From Pochonia chlamydosporia 170 (taxonomy: Eukaryota > Ascomycota > Sordariomycetes > Hypocreales > Clavicipitaceae), in the NCBI RefSeq assembly GCF_001653235.2, contig NC_035790.1, positions 2,356,001 through 2,420,000 of the forward strand: DNA of 64,000 nucleotides, read 5' to 3'. The translations under genes and the position numbers were made by a program. Positions 25,401-36,657 of the stretch are shown one piece after another (positions within the stretch are counted from its first letter, which is position 1; each line of letters starts with the position of its first letter). A model generated the notes under the pieces. The model searched no databases. It was given only the letters and a program-made list of their open reading frames with translations, and was not told where the DNA came from.

Positions 25401-28400
25401 CCCGAGCATTTTACGCTGCGTCACGCCCTCTGACCACATTCGCCCTCCAGCCAAACCAACGGAGTCCAAGTACAATATTCCAAATTTTGGAAATGGCACA
25501 AACCACGAACCAAAGACCATTTTGTCTTCTTGCCCAACCTTTTCCCACGTGGGTGTCAACCAACCCTGTTTATTTTTCTCCATCAAAAGCCGGATCCTTC
25601 GTTGCTCTGTGCCGACCGAATCCTTTGCGGCGACTGCTTTCCGTCTCTGCCCTGTATTGTCGATTAACACATGTGTGTGGACGGGGGGGTATTCTATGTC
25701 CCTTTTGAGTCCTGAAACATGGAGCCGTGTGTCTTGGAGCATCAGACGAAACGTGATCGGCTGGTTGCATGCAAGACGCAAGGCAAGTGAGCGCTGGTGC
25801 CATGTTTCCTGCTCGATCACTAATAAATTGTGCTGGGGTGTACCATCACTTGCAGGCTGTGACACTGTCTGACTTTGCATTTTCGTGACAAGGGCGTGAG
25901 GAGAATGCTTGCTCTTCAGAGGGAGACAGTAATATTGTTGCAGACGCTGAAAAACGCAAGGTAAACTTTCGACCAACTTCATTTACATAAAGACTCCGAA
26001 TTATCATATTTTCGAGCCAACTGCAGAAGATGAAACTCGCAAGAATCCATCTCACCTTGACGTTACAAATGGATTGCATGGCATCGCAGGTAACGAACCG
26101 AGTATGGTTCGGAAGCGGCTCTTGGTGGAAACACCACCGCGCTTTGATAATCGTCATTTCGCCCAACTCCGTCGTTCCCTGTACATGTGCCGAGAATAGC
26201 CAAAAGCTGCGGTCAGCGTTGGGCCAAGGGAGGTGGAAATTACGTCAGAGTCAATGGCAAAACGTCCAGCGTGATCGTGATAGGACCTCCCAGCGTCACC
26301 GGAGAGTTTCGTGTATCTAGAGTTGCGGTGACTGACCATCCTTTGGAAGATGCAGCTGCACAGAGTCACGATGGTTGGGAGCTCATGATGACCTGAGCCG
26401 TGGTCATTCTTTGCCATTTAAGTGTTGGGTGATGAGGATCGCGGTTAGGCGATCGCATGGCCTGCTGACAACTGTTGTGTTTCGCATTCAAGGAAGAGTA
26501 TTACGGCAGACTTCTGGAACGTAATGTCATTGTTCCTTTTGAGTCTTTGCTGTTGGGCTGGTCAGCTGGTGAAACCAGAAAGTGAACAACAAGAAGAAAG
26601 AGAAGGAGTGTCACACTCCCACCATATGTGCCGTGTTATACTGCCCGAGTGGTGTGGTGTTTCCAACACACAGCCATCTACAGGGGCTCAAATAACGTCC
26701 GTGTAAGGCCACAGCCTTCTACGTTTCTGCTTGCTTGCATGCAGCTATTTTAGTAGGTGTAGATTCCTGGGAGTTACAGATTGGTGAATTTGCCTCCATG
26801 TGGCCGCAAATCTCAGCCTATGCAGCCGGTCGCCAGCCATTTGTGTCACATCACAGAGAGCTTGACTGAGGTAAAAGCTGTACCGTATTGTCAGTTTCTC
26901 TCTGGGCTTTGCCTCCCGCACCTTGGGTTTCTGGAGTTGGTGCTAGTGAGTTTCTCGTTCAATGTCTGTGCACCCGTGAACTGGACCTTGATTCTTCAGT
27001 GGACTCCATAGCATGAACTCAATTTCCGGATGCCCCTGTAATACGGCACTCGGTTCTCGCCACGGGCCAGTCGTTACCGAGATCGTGGGACGCTTCTGTG
27101 CGACGGGACGGGGCTCTTCAGAGGATCCGATTGACTCAACATTCCGAAACATAATTGCGAAGGCTGAGAAAGATGTCGGGCAGATGATGGTGTGCACTGG
27201 AGGTTTTGATGCTTGGATATAAGTTAGATTTTGGTTGTGCAGCCAAAGTCACAGCATGAAAGATTTGCACCAAGCTTTGACCAGCCAGTGTTATGCAGCT
27301 CTATTTTGCACAATTGGCTTCGATGCAAATTCTCTATGCAGCTCATTGACAACACCTACTACCCTCGGAACTGGACTTCAGAACCCACCCGGACAGACCA
27401 ATTCATCCGGCCGGTGCAACGTGATGGTCTCGTCCCAAGCTACGGCGAGTACCTCGGGGCTGGCTTCCCCGAACTGTAGGCCAGAGATGGTTCCGTTGAA
27501 GGCCCTCCAGATTCCCAATTCCCACCTAAATGAAAAGCCGCGGTGGGACAAAACGGGGCTTGCCGAGATGAGAGGCATCTCAAGTGGTAAAAAGTGGTTC
27601 AATGGCGGTCTCTGTTCCCCTCCCCCCGAAGCCACACCGGAACAACGGTATGTTTTGGTTTCCATCGTCATCGGACCTCCCGTGACCGGGGTCCCTATTT
27701 GCCTCGCTCGGTGGACTGAACAGGCACACTCTCGCCGGTTTAACGGCTGCAGTTGGTGGCTTTACGGCCCTGTGCGTTGGTATCTTTCCAATACAGGCAT
27801 GACGGCTGTCTAGGTCCTGGCTTTAGCAGAATGTAGGCTCCCCGGTTTGGTATAGCATCGCTCAAAGGGTGCATGTGCATGGTTGCACCTGTGGGTTTCA
27901 CTTGTCGCACTGGTCTGTATTCACTATGTCCACTGCCCATTTCCACTCTACCAGGGAGGACGGTTTGACAGGACGGAGGCGACTGGGTAGAAGTTGCAAG
28001 CTTATGCGCTGCAAGGTCACTGGACTTGCGCAGACACTTGTCAAGCGAGCGAGCCAAAGGGGAGACTCTCGCCGAGGGGTTGTTGCCATCGTGGACTTGA
28101 TTGCCACCCCAAGGTATGCGCAAGTCAGTATGCATAGCATGGCGAAGGCCACATACAAGGCAATACACCGACTGTGTGCCTTTCCCCAACAGCTACCAAC
28201 GTCGCTGTCACCTTTCCAGTGGCATGGTAACATTTCGGCGATGCATACTCCATACATAGCCCATGGGACTCAGCATGCAGTCTGGGGGGATGCACACGTG
28301 CGAGAGTGTGCGTCTGTCACCTCGAGAGCAACCTCACACATGGGGTATCCCAGACGATCGACGACAGGGTTGGAGGTCTCCCCGAACTTCAGAGTTAGAC

Positions 28401-29205
28401 TTGGCGAATTGGTTCTCGGGACGCTAGATGGCCCGGTAGCATCAATTCGGAGTGGTTCAACTGTCCTGTAAACCATTCTGATCCGTGGAGCCAGTGTCGA
28501 CAAGAGAGGTGTGGTGAAGCAACAGGTGCTGGAGATGGAGCCGATAAAATAACAATAATACCGTACGTCAACTTGCGCAAGGGGTAATACACGTCGTGCA
28601 GGTCCATGGTTGACAGCAACAAGGTTCACCCCCGTCAGTTGCTCAAGCTAAGAGCTTCAGTTGGTGCTCATGAAGAAAGTTGCAAAGAAGGGTTGGGTTG
28701 GGGTGGAAGATGAATGGGCAGGGGAAGGAGGGGGTGTGACTTTAAGAAAAGGCGGTCCATTTTGCCCGAAAAAACCGTGGCACCAGAAGTTGCCAGGCAC
28801 AGAAGGCACAGCAGGCGCCAGACGCGCTAAGCGCTGCACCTATCGCTTAGGCTTAGCTAAACCCGTTTGGCTCTTGATCTGTCCCACTTCTCTTTGTCAG
28901 CGCGTTTCCAAAAACAACCCCCCCCCCTACCATTCCACAACAACACAGCAACAGCGTATCACGTCTCGTGCTGAACGAAGATTGCATATTACTATCGCCA
29001 ACACACCTCAAGTGTGCTCTGGGCACTGCCACTATCTAATTTCATCACCGCTGGGTTGGGTTCTTGAAGCGCCAACAACAACCGAGAGACAAGCGCCGGC
29101 AGGCCAGGATCGCGTCTTTCCTTCTCTCTCTTCACACCAAGCAATGACATCGGGAGGGTTGACAGACGCTCAGTGTTGACCGCCCCTTGAGATGACGCCG
29201 CAACC

Positions 29206-31818
29206 ATGACGGCATCACGAGTTCGAACCCGCAAGAACAAGGTCTTGCGCTCAGTTTTCCAAACTGACGTCTCACAGCCCACTCCTCTCCTTCTGTCGAC
29301 GGCACCAGGAGAAGCTTTTGGTGGACCACTCCCATCAACTTCCTCCACCAACACAACCAAGTCAGCCAGCAGCAGCACCACCCGTCATGCTGCCACCATC
29401 TCCTCACTCCAACCGGCCAGTGATCAAGTCCGCTGGGACAGAGCGTGGCATACCGTGACGTCAAGGATCCAGCTTCCAACTTCAGTGGCAGTGGAAGACT
29501 CATTTGGTACCATGGCCCCCCAATCCCAGGATGCCGATACATCATTCTACGAGAGCCTAGCGCTGGTTTTGGACGCGCCCGCTGCTCTTTCCCGTGCCAC
29601 CCATACGGAAGACATTCTTGTCTGGCATACCCAACAGGTCCGCCAGCACTTTGTCCACCATGTCCTACCATTGTTGGCTGCATGTGCGGTGCAGGGTGAT
29701 CATGCACAAGTCTTGCTAAGCAGCGTGCAGACTCTGGAGGCGGCCCATCGTCAGTATCTTTATGGGCTGACGCTGATCGTACGAGGCATTGCGGATGACA
29801 CTTCCAGGTCTCTGGCCGAGTTCAAGTTCAAGCGAGATTTGCATGCTATTATTGGCAACCCGTGGGCGAAGGGCCTGACGGACGCCTTGAGAAGTGTCTT
29901 GAGCCGTTTACTTGCGGTCATCCTCGGATCAAATCGGGATAACTTGTCATCAGAGGCTGGGGCTGGGGCTGGAAAACTGCGAGAGCAGCGAGTTGACGCG
30001 GCGAGGGATGAGCTCCTGGGCTTGTTAGACTCGATGCATAACGTGGGCTTGTCAGGAGACAAGTTTCAGGTGCTGTTTGCAGAGGGTATGAACGAATGTA
30101 TGAATAATTTCATACGGAAGACATATGCTGCAGTATGGACGGCTCTAGATGCAGATGGCAATGTGAACCCGTCTGCTTCATCTGGATGCATGGAACATTT
30201 ATGCGACTGGGTCGAGAATCAATATGGCCGTCTTGCAGTGGAGGTCTTCAGTCGACTCGGGGGCCAGGTTGCCTGGACAGATGTCGAGCGATGGCGTGAA
30301 ATCGCCATTGGAAGACTGGCTTCGCTGCGAATCACGGAGTTGTTTGATATCGTGCTCCATTGGCCTGAAAGTAAAGGAGGTCTAGAAGACCTTCGGGCTG
30401 CTGTTGCTACACCACAACGGAGATTGCAACTCACTGATACCTTCTCAGCCACGTTGCAAAAACGTTTATTACACCCGGGCAGGTCCACGCTTGACATTTT
30501 GCAGACGTATATTTCCATGATTCGGACATTTCATCAACTTGATTCATCCAAAGTTTTACTAGACCGAGTGGTTCATGCGTTGCAACTATATCTCTGTCAG
30601 CGAGACGATGCTATTCGCATCGTGGTCACTGGCTTACTTTCAAACCCAAGCACCATAAACACCGATGAAGCCAAACGACGACTGGTGGAGCTAGCTGTTT
30701 TGCTAAACGAAGCCTCCCAGCAACAGCGAGCTCATATCGAAGACGAGGAGCTCGACTGGGATGACATGACTTGGGTCCCTGATCCCGTGGACGCTGGCCC
30801 GAACTACAAACGACCTAAAAATGAAGACGTGATTGGCACTCTCATCAACGCTCTGGGATCCCAGGAGATCTTTATCAAAGAGTTCCAAATGATTATCGCC
30901 GAGCGGTTACTCTCGAATCAATCAGGCTTTCAGCAGGAAATCAAGGTTTTGTCCCTCCTCAAGAAAAGATTTGGGGAGAATGCTCTTCAGAACTGCGACG
31001 TCATGGTCAAGGATATTTACGATTCGAAGCGAGTAGACGCACTTCTTCGCAAAAACCTTCGCAACACAGACAGTTACCAACCAAGTCCTATCAACTACCA
31101 CTCCAAGATTCTGTCGCGCCTCTTCTGGCCAAGTCTCCCCAAAGACCCCTTTACGGTTCCTGCACCTGTTGCAGCGATCCAGAGTCGATACGAGGCGGGT
31201 TTCGAGCAACTCAAGACATCTCGAAAGCTCACGTGGCTCAATCACATTGGCACTGCAACAGTGCAGCTCGAGCTTGAAGACCGATCTGTTCAGCAAGAGT
31301 GCAAAACGTATGAAGCTGCCGTCATCTACGCTTTCCAGGGCGATGCCACGGCCGACAATCCTCAACGAACATTTAATGAGTTATGGGAAAAATTAATGAT
31401 TGATGAGGACTTGCTTGAATCTGCGCTACGATTCTGGATTTCGAAACGCGTGCTACGCGATCTCGGAAATCAGACATACGCCGTTCTAGAAAAGCTTGAC
31501 CAGGATGATTCAACAAAACCTGGTGGCGACACGGCTGCTATTGATGAGATTGTTGAGTCTGGCCACCCACCGCCCCGTAAGCCCAAGATGGATCCAAAGG
31601 AGCAAGAGCGCCGGACGGTTTATTGGCAATTCATTGTAGGCATGTTGACGAATTCGAGCCCTGCGATGCCGCTGGGCCAAATTGCCATGATGATGAAGAT
31701 GCTTATTGCGGATGGATGTTCATGGAGTAATGAGGAGTTGCAGGAGTTTCTGGGAGAGAAAATCGGAGATGGTGAATTGGAGCTTTCAGGGGGAAAGTAT
31801 AGGCTTGTGAAGAAGTGA
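29206..31818 (+). CDS. apc2: Anaphase-promoting complex subunit 2 (cullin-like)
   Basis: Scaffold and catalytic-core subunit of the anaphase-promoting complex/cyclosome, the nuclear ubiquitin ligase that drives anaphase and mitotic exit. The single-exon frame gives 870 residues, a usual size for fungal APC2. The N-terminal half is helical, like cullin repeats. The cullin-homology core includes the block around residues 615-700, with INYHSKILSRLFWPSLPKDP and a segment in which TVQLELED leads to YEAAVIYAFQ. The C-terminal winged-helix (APC2 WHB) domain spans about residues 800-870 and ends in LSGGKYRLVKK, near-diagnostic for APC2. A Gly-Ala run (AGAGAGK) and an acidic insert, EDEELDWDDMTWVPDP, lie in the middle. 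The ATG at 29206 is the first in frame and precedes a basic N-terminus. Confidence 0.93.
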   Translation: MTASRVRTRKNKVLRSVFQTDVSQPTPLLLSTAPGEAFGGPLPSTSSTNTTKSASSSTTRHAATISSLQPASDQVRWDRAWHTVTSRIQLPTSVAVEDSFGTMAPQSQDADTSFYESLALVLDAPAALSRATHTEDILVWHTQQVRQHFVHHVLPLLAACAVQGDHAQVLLSSVQTLEAAHRQYLYGLTLIVRGIADDTSRSLAEFKFKRDLHAIIGNPWAKGLTDALRSVLSRLLAVILGSNRDNLSSEAGAGAGKLREQRVDAARDELLGLLDSMHNVGLSGDKFQVLFAEGMNECMNNFIRKTYAAVWTALDADGNVNPSASSGCMEHLCDWVENQYGRLAVEVFSRLGGQVAWTDVERWREIAIGRLASLRITELFDIVLHWPESKGGLEDLRAAVATPQRRLQLTDTFSATLQKRLLHPGRSTLDILQTYISMIRTFHQLDSSKVLLDRVVHALQLYLCQRDDAIRIVVTGLLSNPSTINTDEAKRRLVELAVLLNEASQQQRAHIEDEELDWDDMTWVPDPVDAGPNYKRPKNEDVIGTLINALGSQEIFIKEFQMIIAERLLSNQSGFQQEIKVLSLLKKRFGENALQNCDVMVKDIYDSKRVDALLRKNLRNTDSYQPSPINYHSKILSRLFWPSLPKDPFTVPAPVAAIQSRYEAGFEQLKTSRKLTWLNHIGTATVQLELEDRSVQQECKTYEAAVIYAFQGDATADNPQRTFNELWEKLMIDEDLLESALRFWISKRVLRDLGNQTYAVLEKLDQDDSTKPGGDTAAIDEIVESGHPPPRKPKMDPKEQERRTVYWQFIVGMLTNSSPAMPLGQIAMMMKMLIADGCSWSNEELQEFLGEKIGDGELELSGGKYRLVKK

Positions 31819-33353
31819 GCCATCGTGGAGTGCCCTTTACATGTTGCGTTTGGATTATGGAGTTCCTTATAAAGGGGACTAGCATTGCAAGAATTGCATG
31901 GCGAAATATGGGAAGCCTCGTTGAGGTTTTTGTATCATTTGCATTAGCGGCACGGGTTCTACCACTTGTATATAACTACAACTGAGAACCGCTTGGCTCG
32001 AATAAAGAGCGTGGAATAATGAGACAAAAAATCATCTCTCGTGCTTATGTCCACTCCAGAACATAACTCACTTTCCTTGAACAGCGAATCTTGCCTCTAC
32101 TGTTCAAAACGGATTGCTGACGAGCAGACAAGGGTGCCCATGGCTGGCAACTGACATGGTGTTTTATATTGGTGTTTGCTGTGTGAATAGTTTGGAGCGG
32201 TCGATTATCATATGACACTGTACAGAGTGGTTGGTCACATCAGAGACATACAAATCTCAGCAACTGAAGGAAAACCCGCAGCTAGAGTTTCAGCAAGCTT
32301 TGAATTGGCATCGCTCATCCTGGCCTGTTGATGAATTGACACGATGGTGGATGAGGCGATGACCACAGAGCAGGTTGACTTAGCAGCATGCCGCCGTAGG
32401 ACTGATATTCATATTACAGACACAGAGTTCGTTACAACTGCGAATTTGAGTTGTGTACTTGGATTCAAACGTACCAACGAGGAAATATTGTGGGATATCA
32501 CCGGGTTGTCCTCAAGGCTAGTGAAAGATGCCACTGCAGAACGGTCGATGCGAGTTGCCGTCCTCAGGTATGGGTTTTGAGCCGCGGGAAGCCGACTAAC
32601 CCAATCTTCAGAAAACTAAAACGACCGTTCAGAGACATTCAGTATGTAAGACTATCGATTCTCTGAAACACGCTACGTTGTGCATGCGACACCGACGTTC
32701 ATTCGAGTTCATGAGGACCTTGCTCCAAGGCCAGGGAGACTATGAGCCCACAATTTTATGGCCAAGACGACTTGGCTGGGGGCTCTATAATTCAGTTGGC
32801 ACTAAAGAGACTTATCATTAAAAGCCTCGGAAGGCATGCTTGCACACTAACCAAGGCGAAAGCATGGTTGTCTCAGGATTGTCAACGAAACTGCCGCGCG
32901 TCTATCGAACTGATGCTCCAAGTCACACAACTGTAACAGTTGATACGTGCATGAGAACTAATGTGCTAACAAGTTATTATCTGTTGCAACGAAGGTAAAC
33001 TTGGACAGGTTATGCAATGTGTCTGTTTGGGTGGTTGTCGAGGCTTCTCACAATTCTGCCACAAGGCATCATCACATATCATGCTCACACTAGCAACAAG
33101 CAAAATAAGAGCAAAACAACTTGTAACAATTTTGTGTCTATCTCTTTATCGAAATGATACATATTTTATGCAACAAGATGGACTCAGATGGCCAGTCGCC
33201 AAATTCGACCACTCGCTACGCATCCGCAACGACAAAGCTCACCACGGCCAGCAGGACACAGCAGCAACAAACCCCTTGGTAGATCTCCAGGATGCTACCT
33301 CTCTATAAACAAGAAAACAAAAGAGCATTTACTGACCGCTTCAGGTGAACAAA
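31819..33353. other. Convergent intergenic region between APC2 and the DUF6528-like gene
   Basis: It holds the 3' ends of two facing genes. The longest plus-strand frames (32344-32580 and 33012-33308) have no protein-like features or splice context, and nothing else is recognised. Confidence 0.6.
32001..32006 (+). terminator. Possible APC2 polyadenylation signal AATAAA
   Basis: A canonical hexamer lies about 180 bases after the APC2 stop codon, in AT-richer sequence. Fungal poly(A) signals are degenerate, so this is only suggestive. Confidence 0.35.
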
Positions 33354-34508
33354 CTAATTGCTGGTGGCCGCAGGCCAGCCTGGGATGCCCTGGAACCAGC
33401 GAGAGCGGTACACTTCCTGAGCATATCGCTGAGCCTTCTGGAGCTTTCCACCGGACAGCCAGTTGATCTGGTGCGAAGTAACATCCTTCCACTTAGCCTG
33501 GATGTAAATGGCGTTACCACTGCCATCCAAACTAAGACACTTGATGTCAGAACGAGGCAGCGACTGGCCATTGCTCCCAACACGCTTATCAACAGGCTGG
33601 AATCCTTGCAAGTGCTTCTTCACCACAGCGTCTCCGTGTTCAAACTTCTTAGAGGGGATGTCAAAGACATGGACGTCCACATCAGTGGAGATGAGGAGCT
33701 TGCGCTGGTTAGGCACGGGCGTGAGATCGTGACCACCGTCCCACCAGCCGCTGTACTGGGTGTTGGCCCATTCCGTGGTGAGCTTGATAGGAGCGCTGAC
33801 TTTAAACTCGTGGACGGGCTTGGCCTGGAATCTTCCATTATTGTATGCGTATGCGTTCAGAGTGCTGGCGGAAGGCTGCTTGCCGTTTGGTGCCAGATCG
33901 CTGCCCGAAGCCCAGAGCATGTTGCTCTGTTTATCCCAGACAAGGCCGTGGACACCGGGGATCCGGTCAAGTTTCTCAACTGGGTTTCCGAAGGCTTGTA
34001 AGCCTCGTCCAATATCAAAGACCTGGATGTTTCCATCCAAGCGGTCTGAGGTTGTCGCAATGGCGATCTTGTTGTTCGGCACGAGCTCGAGGCTGTGGGT
34101 GTTACCCAAGTCTCCTCGGTTGACGCAGGTGCCAAACTTGATCTTCTTGTCCTGAGCATTTCCAGGCAAGTAGTTGATCATGAGAGCTGCACCATTGAAG
34201 ATGGTGAGGATGCTCTTGCCTCCGTTTGCCCATTTGACCTCTGGCACAGCGTAGTTTCTCTTGATGCAGGCCAGAAGGTCTCCGGGGATACCCTGATTCT
34301 GAGCGTCATTGGAAGTCCACCTCCATGATTCTTTGCCATTAGTGTCATGGACTACAACTGCTGCCAGAGCAGAGCCGGTGCCATAGAGGCCTGAAATGAT
34401 CTTGGGTGGTGCCTTGGCGGCAGCCATCTCCTCATCACGAGCTCCGACGGGGCTGCCATGGACGGAGTGTATGACACCAAGGGCGAACACGGTGTTTGAG
34501 ATTCTCAT
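33354..34508 (-). CDS. Secreted DUF6528-like beta-propeller protein
   Basis: Single-exon frame of 384 residues from the ATG at 34508. An upstream in-frame ATG at 34541 would add 11 residues ahead of an obvious signal peptide, so I prefer the shorter form. MRISNTVFALGVIHSVHG looks like a cleavable secretion signal. The mature part has repeating strand motifs suggestive of a propeller: HDTNGKESWRWT, EVKWANGGKSILTIF, NTHSLELVPNNKIAIATT, GNIQVFDI and HGLVWDKQSNMLWASG. This pattern of an event string, a house-keeping check and a value that leads back to a fact is typical of DUF6528 proteins. No catalytic function is known to me. It converges with APC2 and is divergent from the arylsulfotransferase-family gene across an AT-rich gap. 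Confidence 0.68.
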   Translation of the reverse strand: MRISNTVFALGVIHSVHGSPVGARDEEMAAAKAPPKIISGLYGTGSALAAVVVHDTNGKESWRWTSNDAQNQGIPGDLLACIKRNYAVPEVKWANGGKSILTIFNGAALMINYLPGNAQDKKIKFGTCVNRGDLGNTHSLELVPNNKIAIATTSDRLDGNIQVFDIGRGLQAFGNPVEKLDRIPGVHGLVWDKQSNMLWASGSDLAPNGKQPSASTLNAYAYNNGRFQAKPVHEFKVSAPIKLTTEWANTQYSGWWDGGHDLTPVPNQRKLLISTDVDVHVFDIPSKKFEHGDAVVKKHLQGFQPVDKRVGSNGQSLPRSDIKCLSLDGSGNAIYIQAKWKDVTSHQINWLSGGKLQKAQRYAQEVYRSRWFQGIPGWPAATSN

Positions 34509-34682
34509 CTTGACGGTCAGCGACTTATACTGAAGCGTCAAAGAAAGGAAGTATTGTATATAATAGTGTAGAGGCTGTGTGTATCAAGATGGACTTGAAG
34601 TTCCTGATGATCTTATGATTTTCTTCATCTTGGAGATATCTTGAACTGTTTATATAGACATCAAACGCATTGGATATGAGTA

Positions 34683-35025
34683 TTAACAGGATCTATTGCT
34701 CTCCTTCAAACTATCATGGCCATTAGGATCTGGGTTGTAAGTAGCATCAGGATTGGGATCAGAACTGTTCACGCTTTGAAGCTCGTCAGGATCAAGACTG
34801 GCATCATGCCAACTACCAGGGCTGCAGTAAACCCACAGTAGCACCTTCAGTATCTCCAGAATCACCAAAACCATTAGGAATAACACCGATAGTTTGAGAA
34901 CCACTAGGGTCAATATCGTGACCACCAGGATCTTGAGGATGAGGGCCATGACCCTCGATCCCCCTTGTTACATGGGTAGCCTCATTAAACCCTAGCAGTA
35001 GGGGTAGCAGTGGCGGTGACAACAT
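34683..35025 (-). pseudogene. Broken Asp/Pro/Gly/Asn-rich reading frames, possible gene relic
   Basis: On the minus strand one frame reads GIEGHGPHPQDPGGHDIDPS and continues in the same style, then stops just after GATVGLLQPW (to 34813). A second frame carries on in the same style (SWHDASLDPDELQSVNSSDP, then NPDATYNPDPNGHD) to a stop at 34683. The composition matches across the frame change, which suggests one coding sequence broken by a single-base indel near 34815. A very short intron is less likely, since the gap allows only about 15 bases. No family is recognised; a Gag-like or structural low-complexity protein is possible. Confidence 0.35.
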
Positions 35026-35065
35026 CGGTGTATCAACAGCATTAGTACGCTCAGATTATACAATG

Positions 35066-35349
35066 TGTTGGTGAATGGAAAGGAAACGAGGCTCATAGAA
35101 CCAGGCATAATTGTGGTTGTGGATATTTGGCAAGTATAACATGCCCGGTTTAAGTGAACTTTCTTCAGCATATTCTTTCAGTGTATAAACATAAACTAAT
35201 TTAAGTTACCAACATGGCGTATCGCATTAGCGCATTGTACATTATCGACATTTGAACATCGTGCCCAGTACCGTGTTGAAAACGCCTGTCATACATCTTG
35301 TACAAGACAATATACGGTATAATATACGGGATCAATCTCTATTCCAACA
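35066..35349. mobile_element. LTR-like block (candidate solo LTR), 284 bp
   Basis: The block starts TGTTGG and ends CCAACA, a 6-bp inverted terminal match of the TG...CA type found in LTRs. It is AT-rich, as expected of a relic. No matching target-site duplication is seen (CAATG to the left, CCAGA to the right), and no second copy was noticed in the window. It could therefore be one LTR of a decayed element or a chance pair of ends. Confidence 0.3.
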
Positions 35350-36657
35350 CCAGATATAGACCCTGGTAACTAGATTCAAATTGAAAAAGTGCTACCGCGG
35401 AAACACCGTATTGGAACGCGCGATTGGATTAAATTACGCCGAGTAGATTCTAGATGGTGGCTCGATACCAGCACCAGCCACCTCAACTACGCGCTGGCTG
35501 CTCATCACGGACCAACATGTAACCGAAATGACCGTCCCAAAGGTATGGGATCTTCTCATTGTTGGAAAGTAGCATTTCCACTGCAGATTTCGTTCAATAC
35601 ATGGTAACTTGTCCGGTGTGGCCTTTGAGATTATCCGCGGCATGCGCAAGACTCAAGATATCTGTGTCTATTGCTGCGCCAACTTTAGGTAGATTCGGAG
35701 ACAAGTCAGTAATGTTACCAGCAGGATAGACACTAACAAATGCGCGTAGGCTCTGATGTTAAACGTTCCCTTCTTTTCGCTACATACTCCATAAAGGGAC
35801 GGTACATTCGGCAGTTGGTCATCCTATCGGGTTGTTACACGGCGTCTTGTACTCCTTTGGAATCCGTACTATGGATATTGAGATGAGTCAATGGTAACAT
35901 TTGACATAATACACAGACCACCAGGTTATATTACAGGTCATAAATAGCAATTGATACGACACAATGCAGATTTTTCATCCTGCGTGCCCCAGTGGGAACA
36001 CGGCCCTTCCCCAGACCAATGTGCCATCCACGAGGATAATTATTACTACCTTTGGCATAATGTCAGTCAAATATAATGAGATCATTATCTCTGTAAAGCA
36101 GGTGAAATTCTCCATATGAAATTGGAACGAAGGCACGCACGGTTAGTGGCACGCAGCGAGGCAGCGCCTGATGGACCTTGCGAGCCAAACCCATCCAACG
36201 GAGCCCGCTTCATTATCACAAAGAGACAGTTTGGAATGAGGCTCAGCCTAATTCGTATTGTAAAAGGCCGCATACTAACGTGGCAAGCAATGGTTTGACG
36301 GTCATAGGATACGGAGTGTCCGATTTTGATGGCCAGCGGTTACGAAGTTCCGGTTGTATTCACTCCAAAAAGTCCAATTGGCTATGAAGCAACATGGGCA
36401 CAACCAACAGAGTGAAACATCCGTGAGCACGAAAAAAGGGGGCCACCGACGAGTCTGGTCTCTTTGTAGGTTCCAATGGTCTCATTGACTCTGCCCGTAG
36501 CCATTAGTCTTGATTCCGGCGGCACCAAGCATACTTCGTACTCGACTATGTTTACAAATGTCATCCCATCAGCCATAACAACTGTCTTTGTCTTTGAGCT
36601 GGGCTAAAACAGTCTTTACACAATAATGCTGCTTCCAAGACGAGTCCCCGAAACAAG

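Larger units (their letters stand above)
19662..29205. other. Gene desert, right arm (about 9.5 kb)
   Basis: I find no supported gene. Open stretches up to about 200 codons (25398-25982 on the minus strand, 27235-27813 and 27869-28471 on the plus strand) look compositionally random and have no exon context. The stretch holds CA-rich simple sequence (20228-20271), a four-unit 12-bp tandem repeat (21586-21633), a perfect 16-bp palindrome (22062-22077), a hairpin-forming inverted repeat (22395-22423) and four copies of a CCAGACTTGAC motif (20.5-22.3 kb). The last 500 bp or so should be the APC2 promoter and leader. Confidence 0.5.
34509..36657. other. AT-rich intergenic region with probable mobile-element debris
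   Basis: More AT-rich than its surroundings. It contains the promoter of the minus-strand gene to the left, two overlapping minus-strand low-complexity frames (34683-35025), a TGTTGG...CCAACA-bounded block (35066-35349), and unassigned sequence up to the arylsulfotransferase-family gene. No complete transposon protein is visible. Confidence 0.55.

Noticed and set aside
25398..25982. 194-codon minus-strand open frame
   Set aside because: No family resemblance, overlapped by comparable plus-strand frames, and random-looking sequence.
27235..28471. Two consecutive plus-strand frames of 192 and 200 codons
   Set aside because: They start at non-ATG codons or have no leader context and low-information sequence; I could not join them with convincing splice sites.
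35434..35700. tRNA-like GGCTCGATACC sequence on the plus strand
   Set aside because: The T-arm-like stem has a mismatch, and no matching acceptor, D and anticodon arms could be placed.
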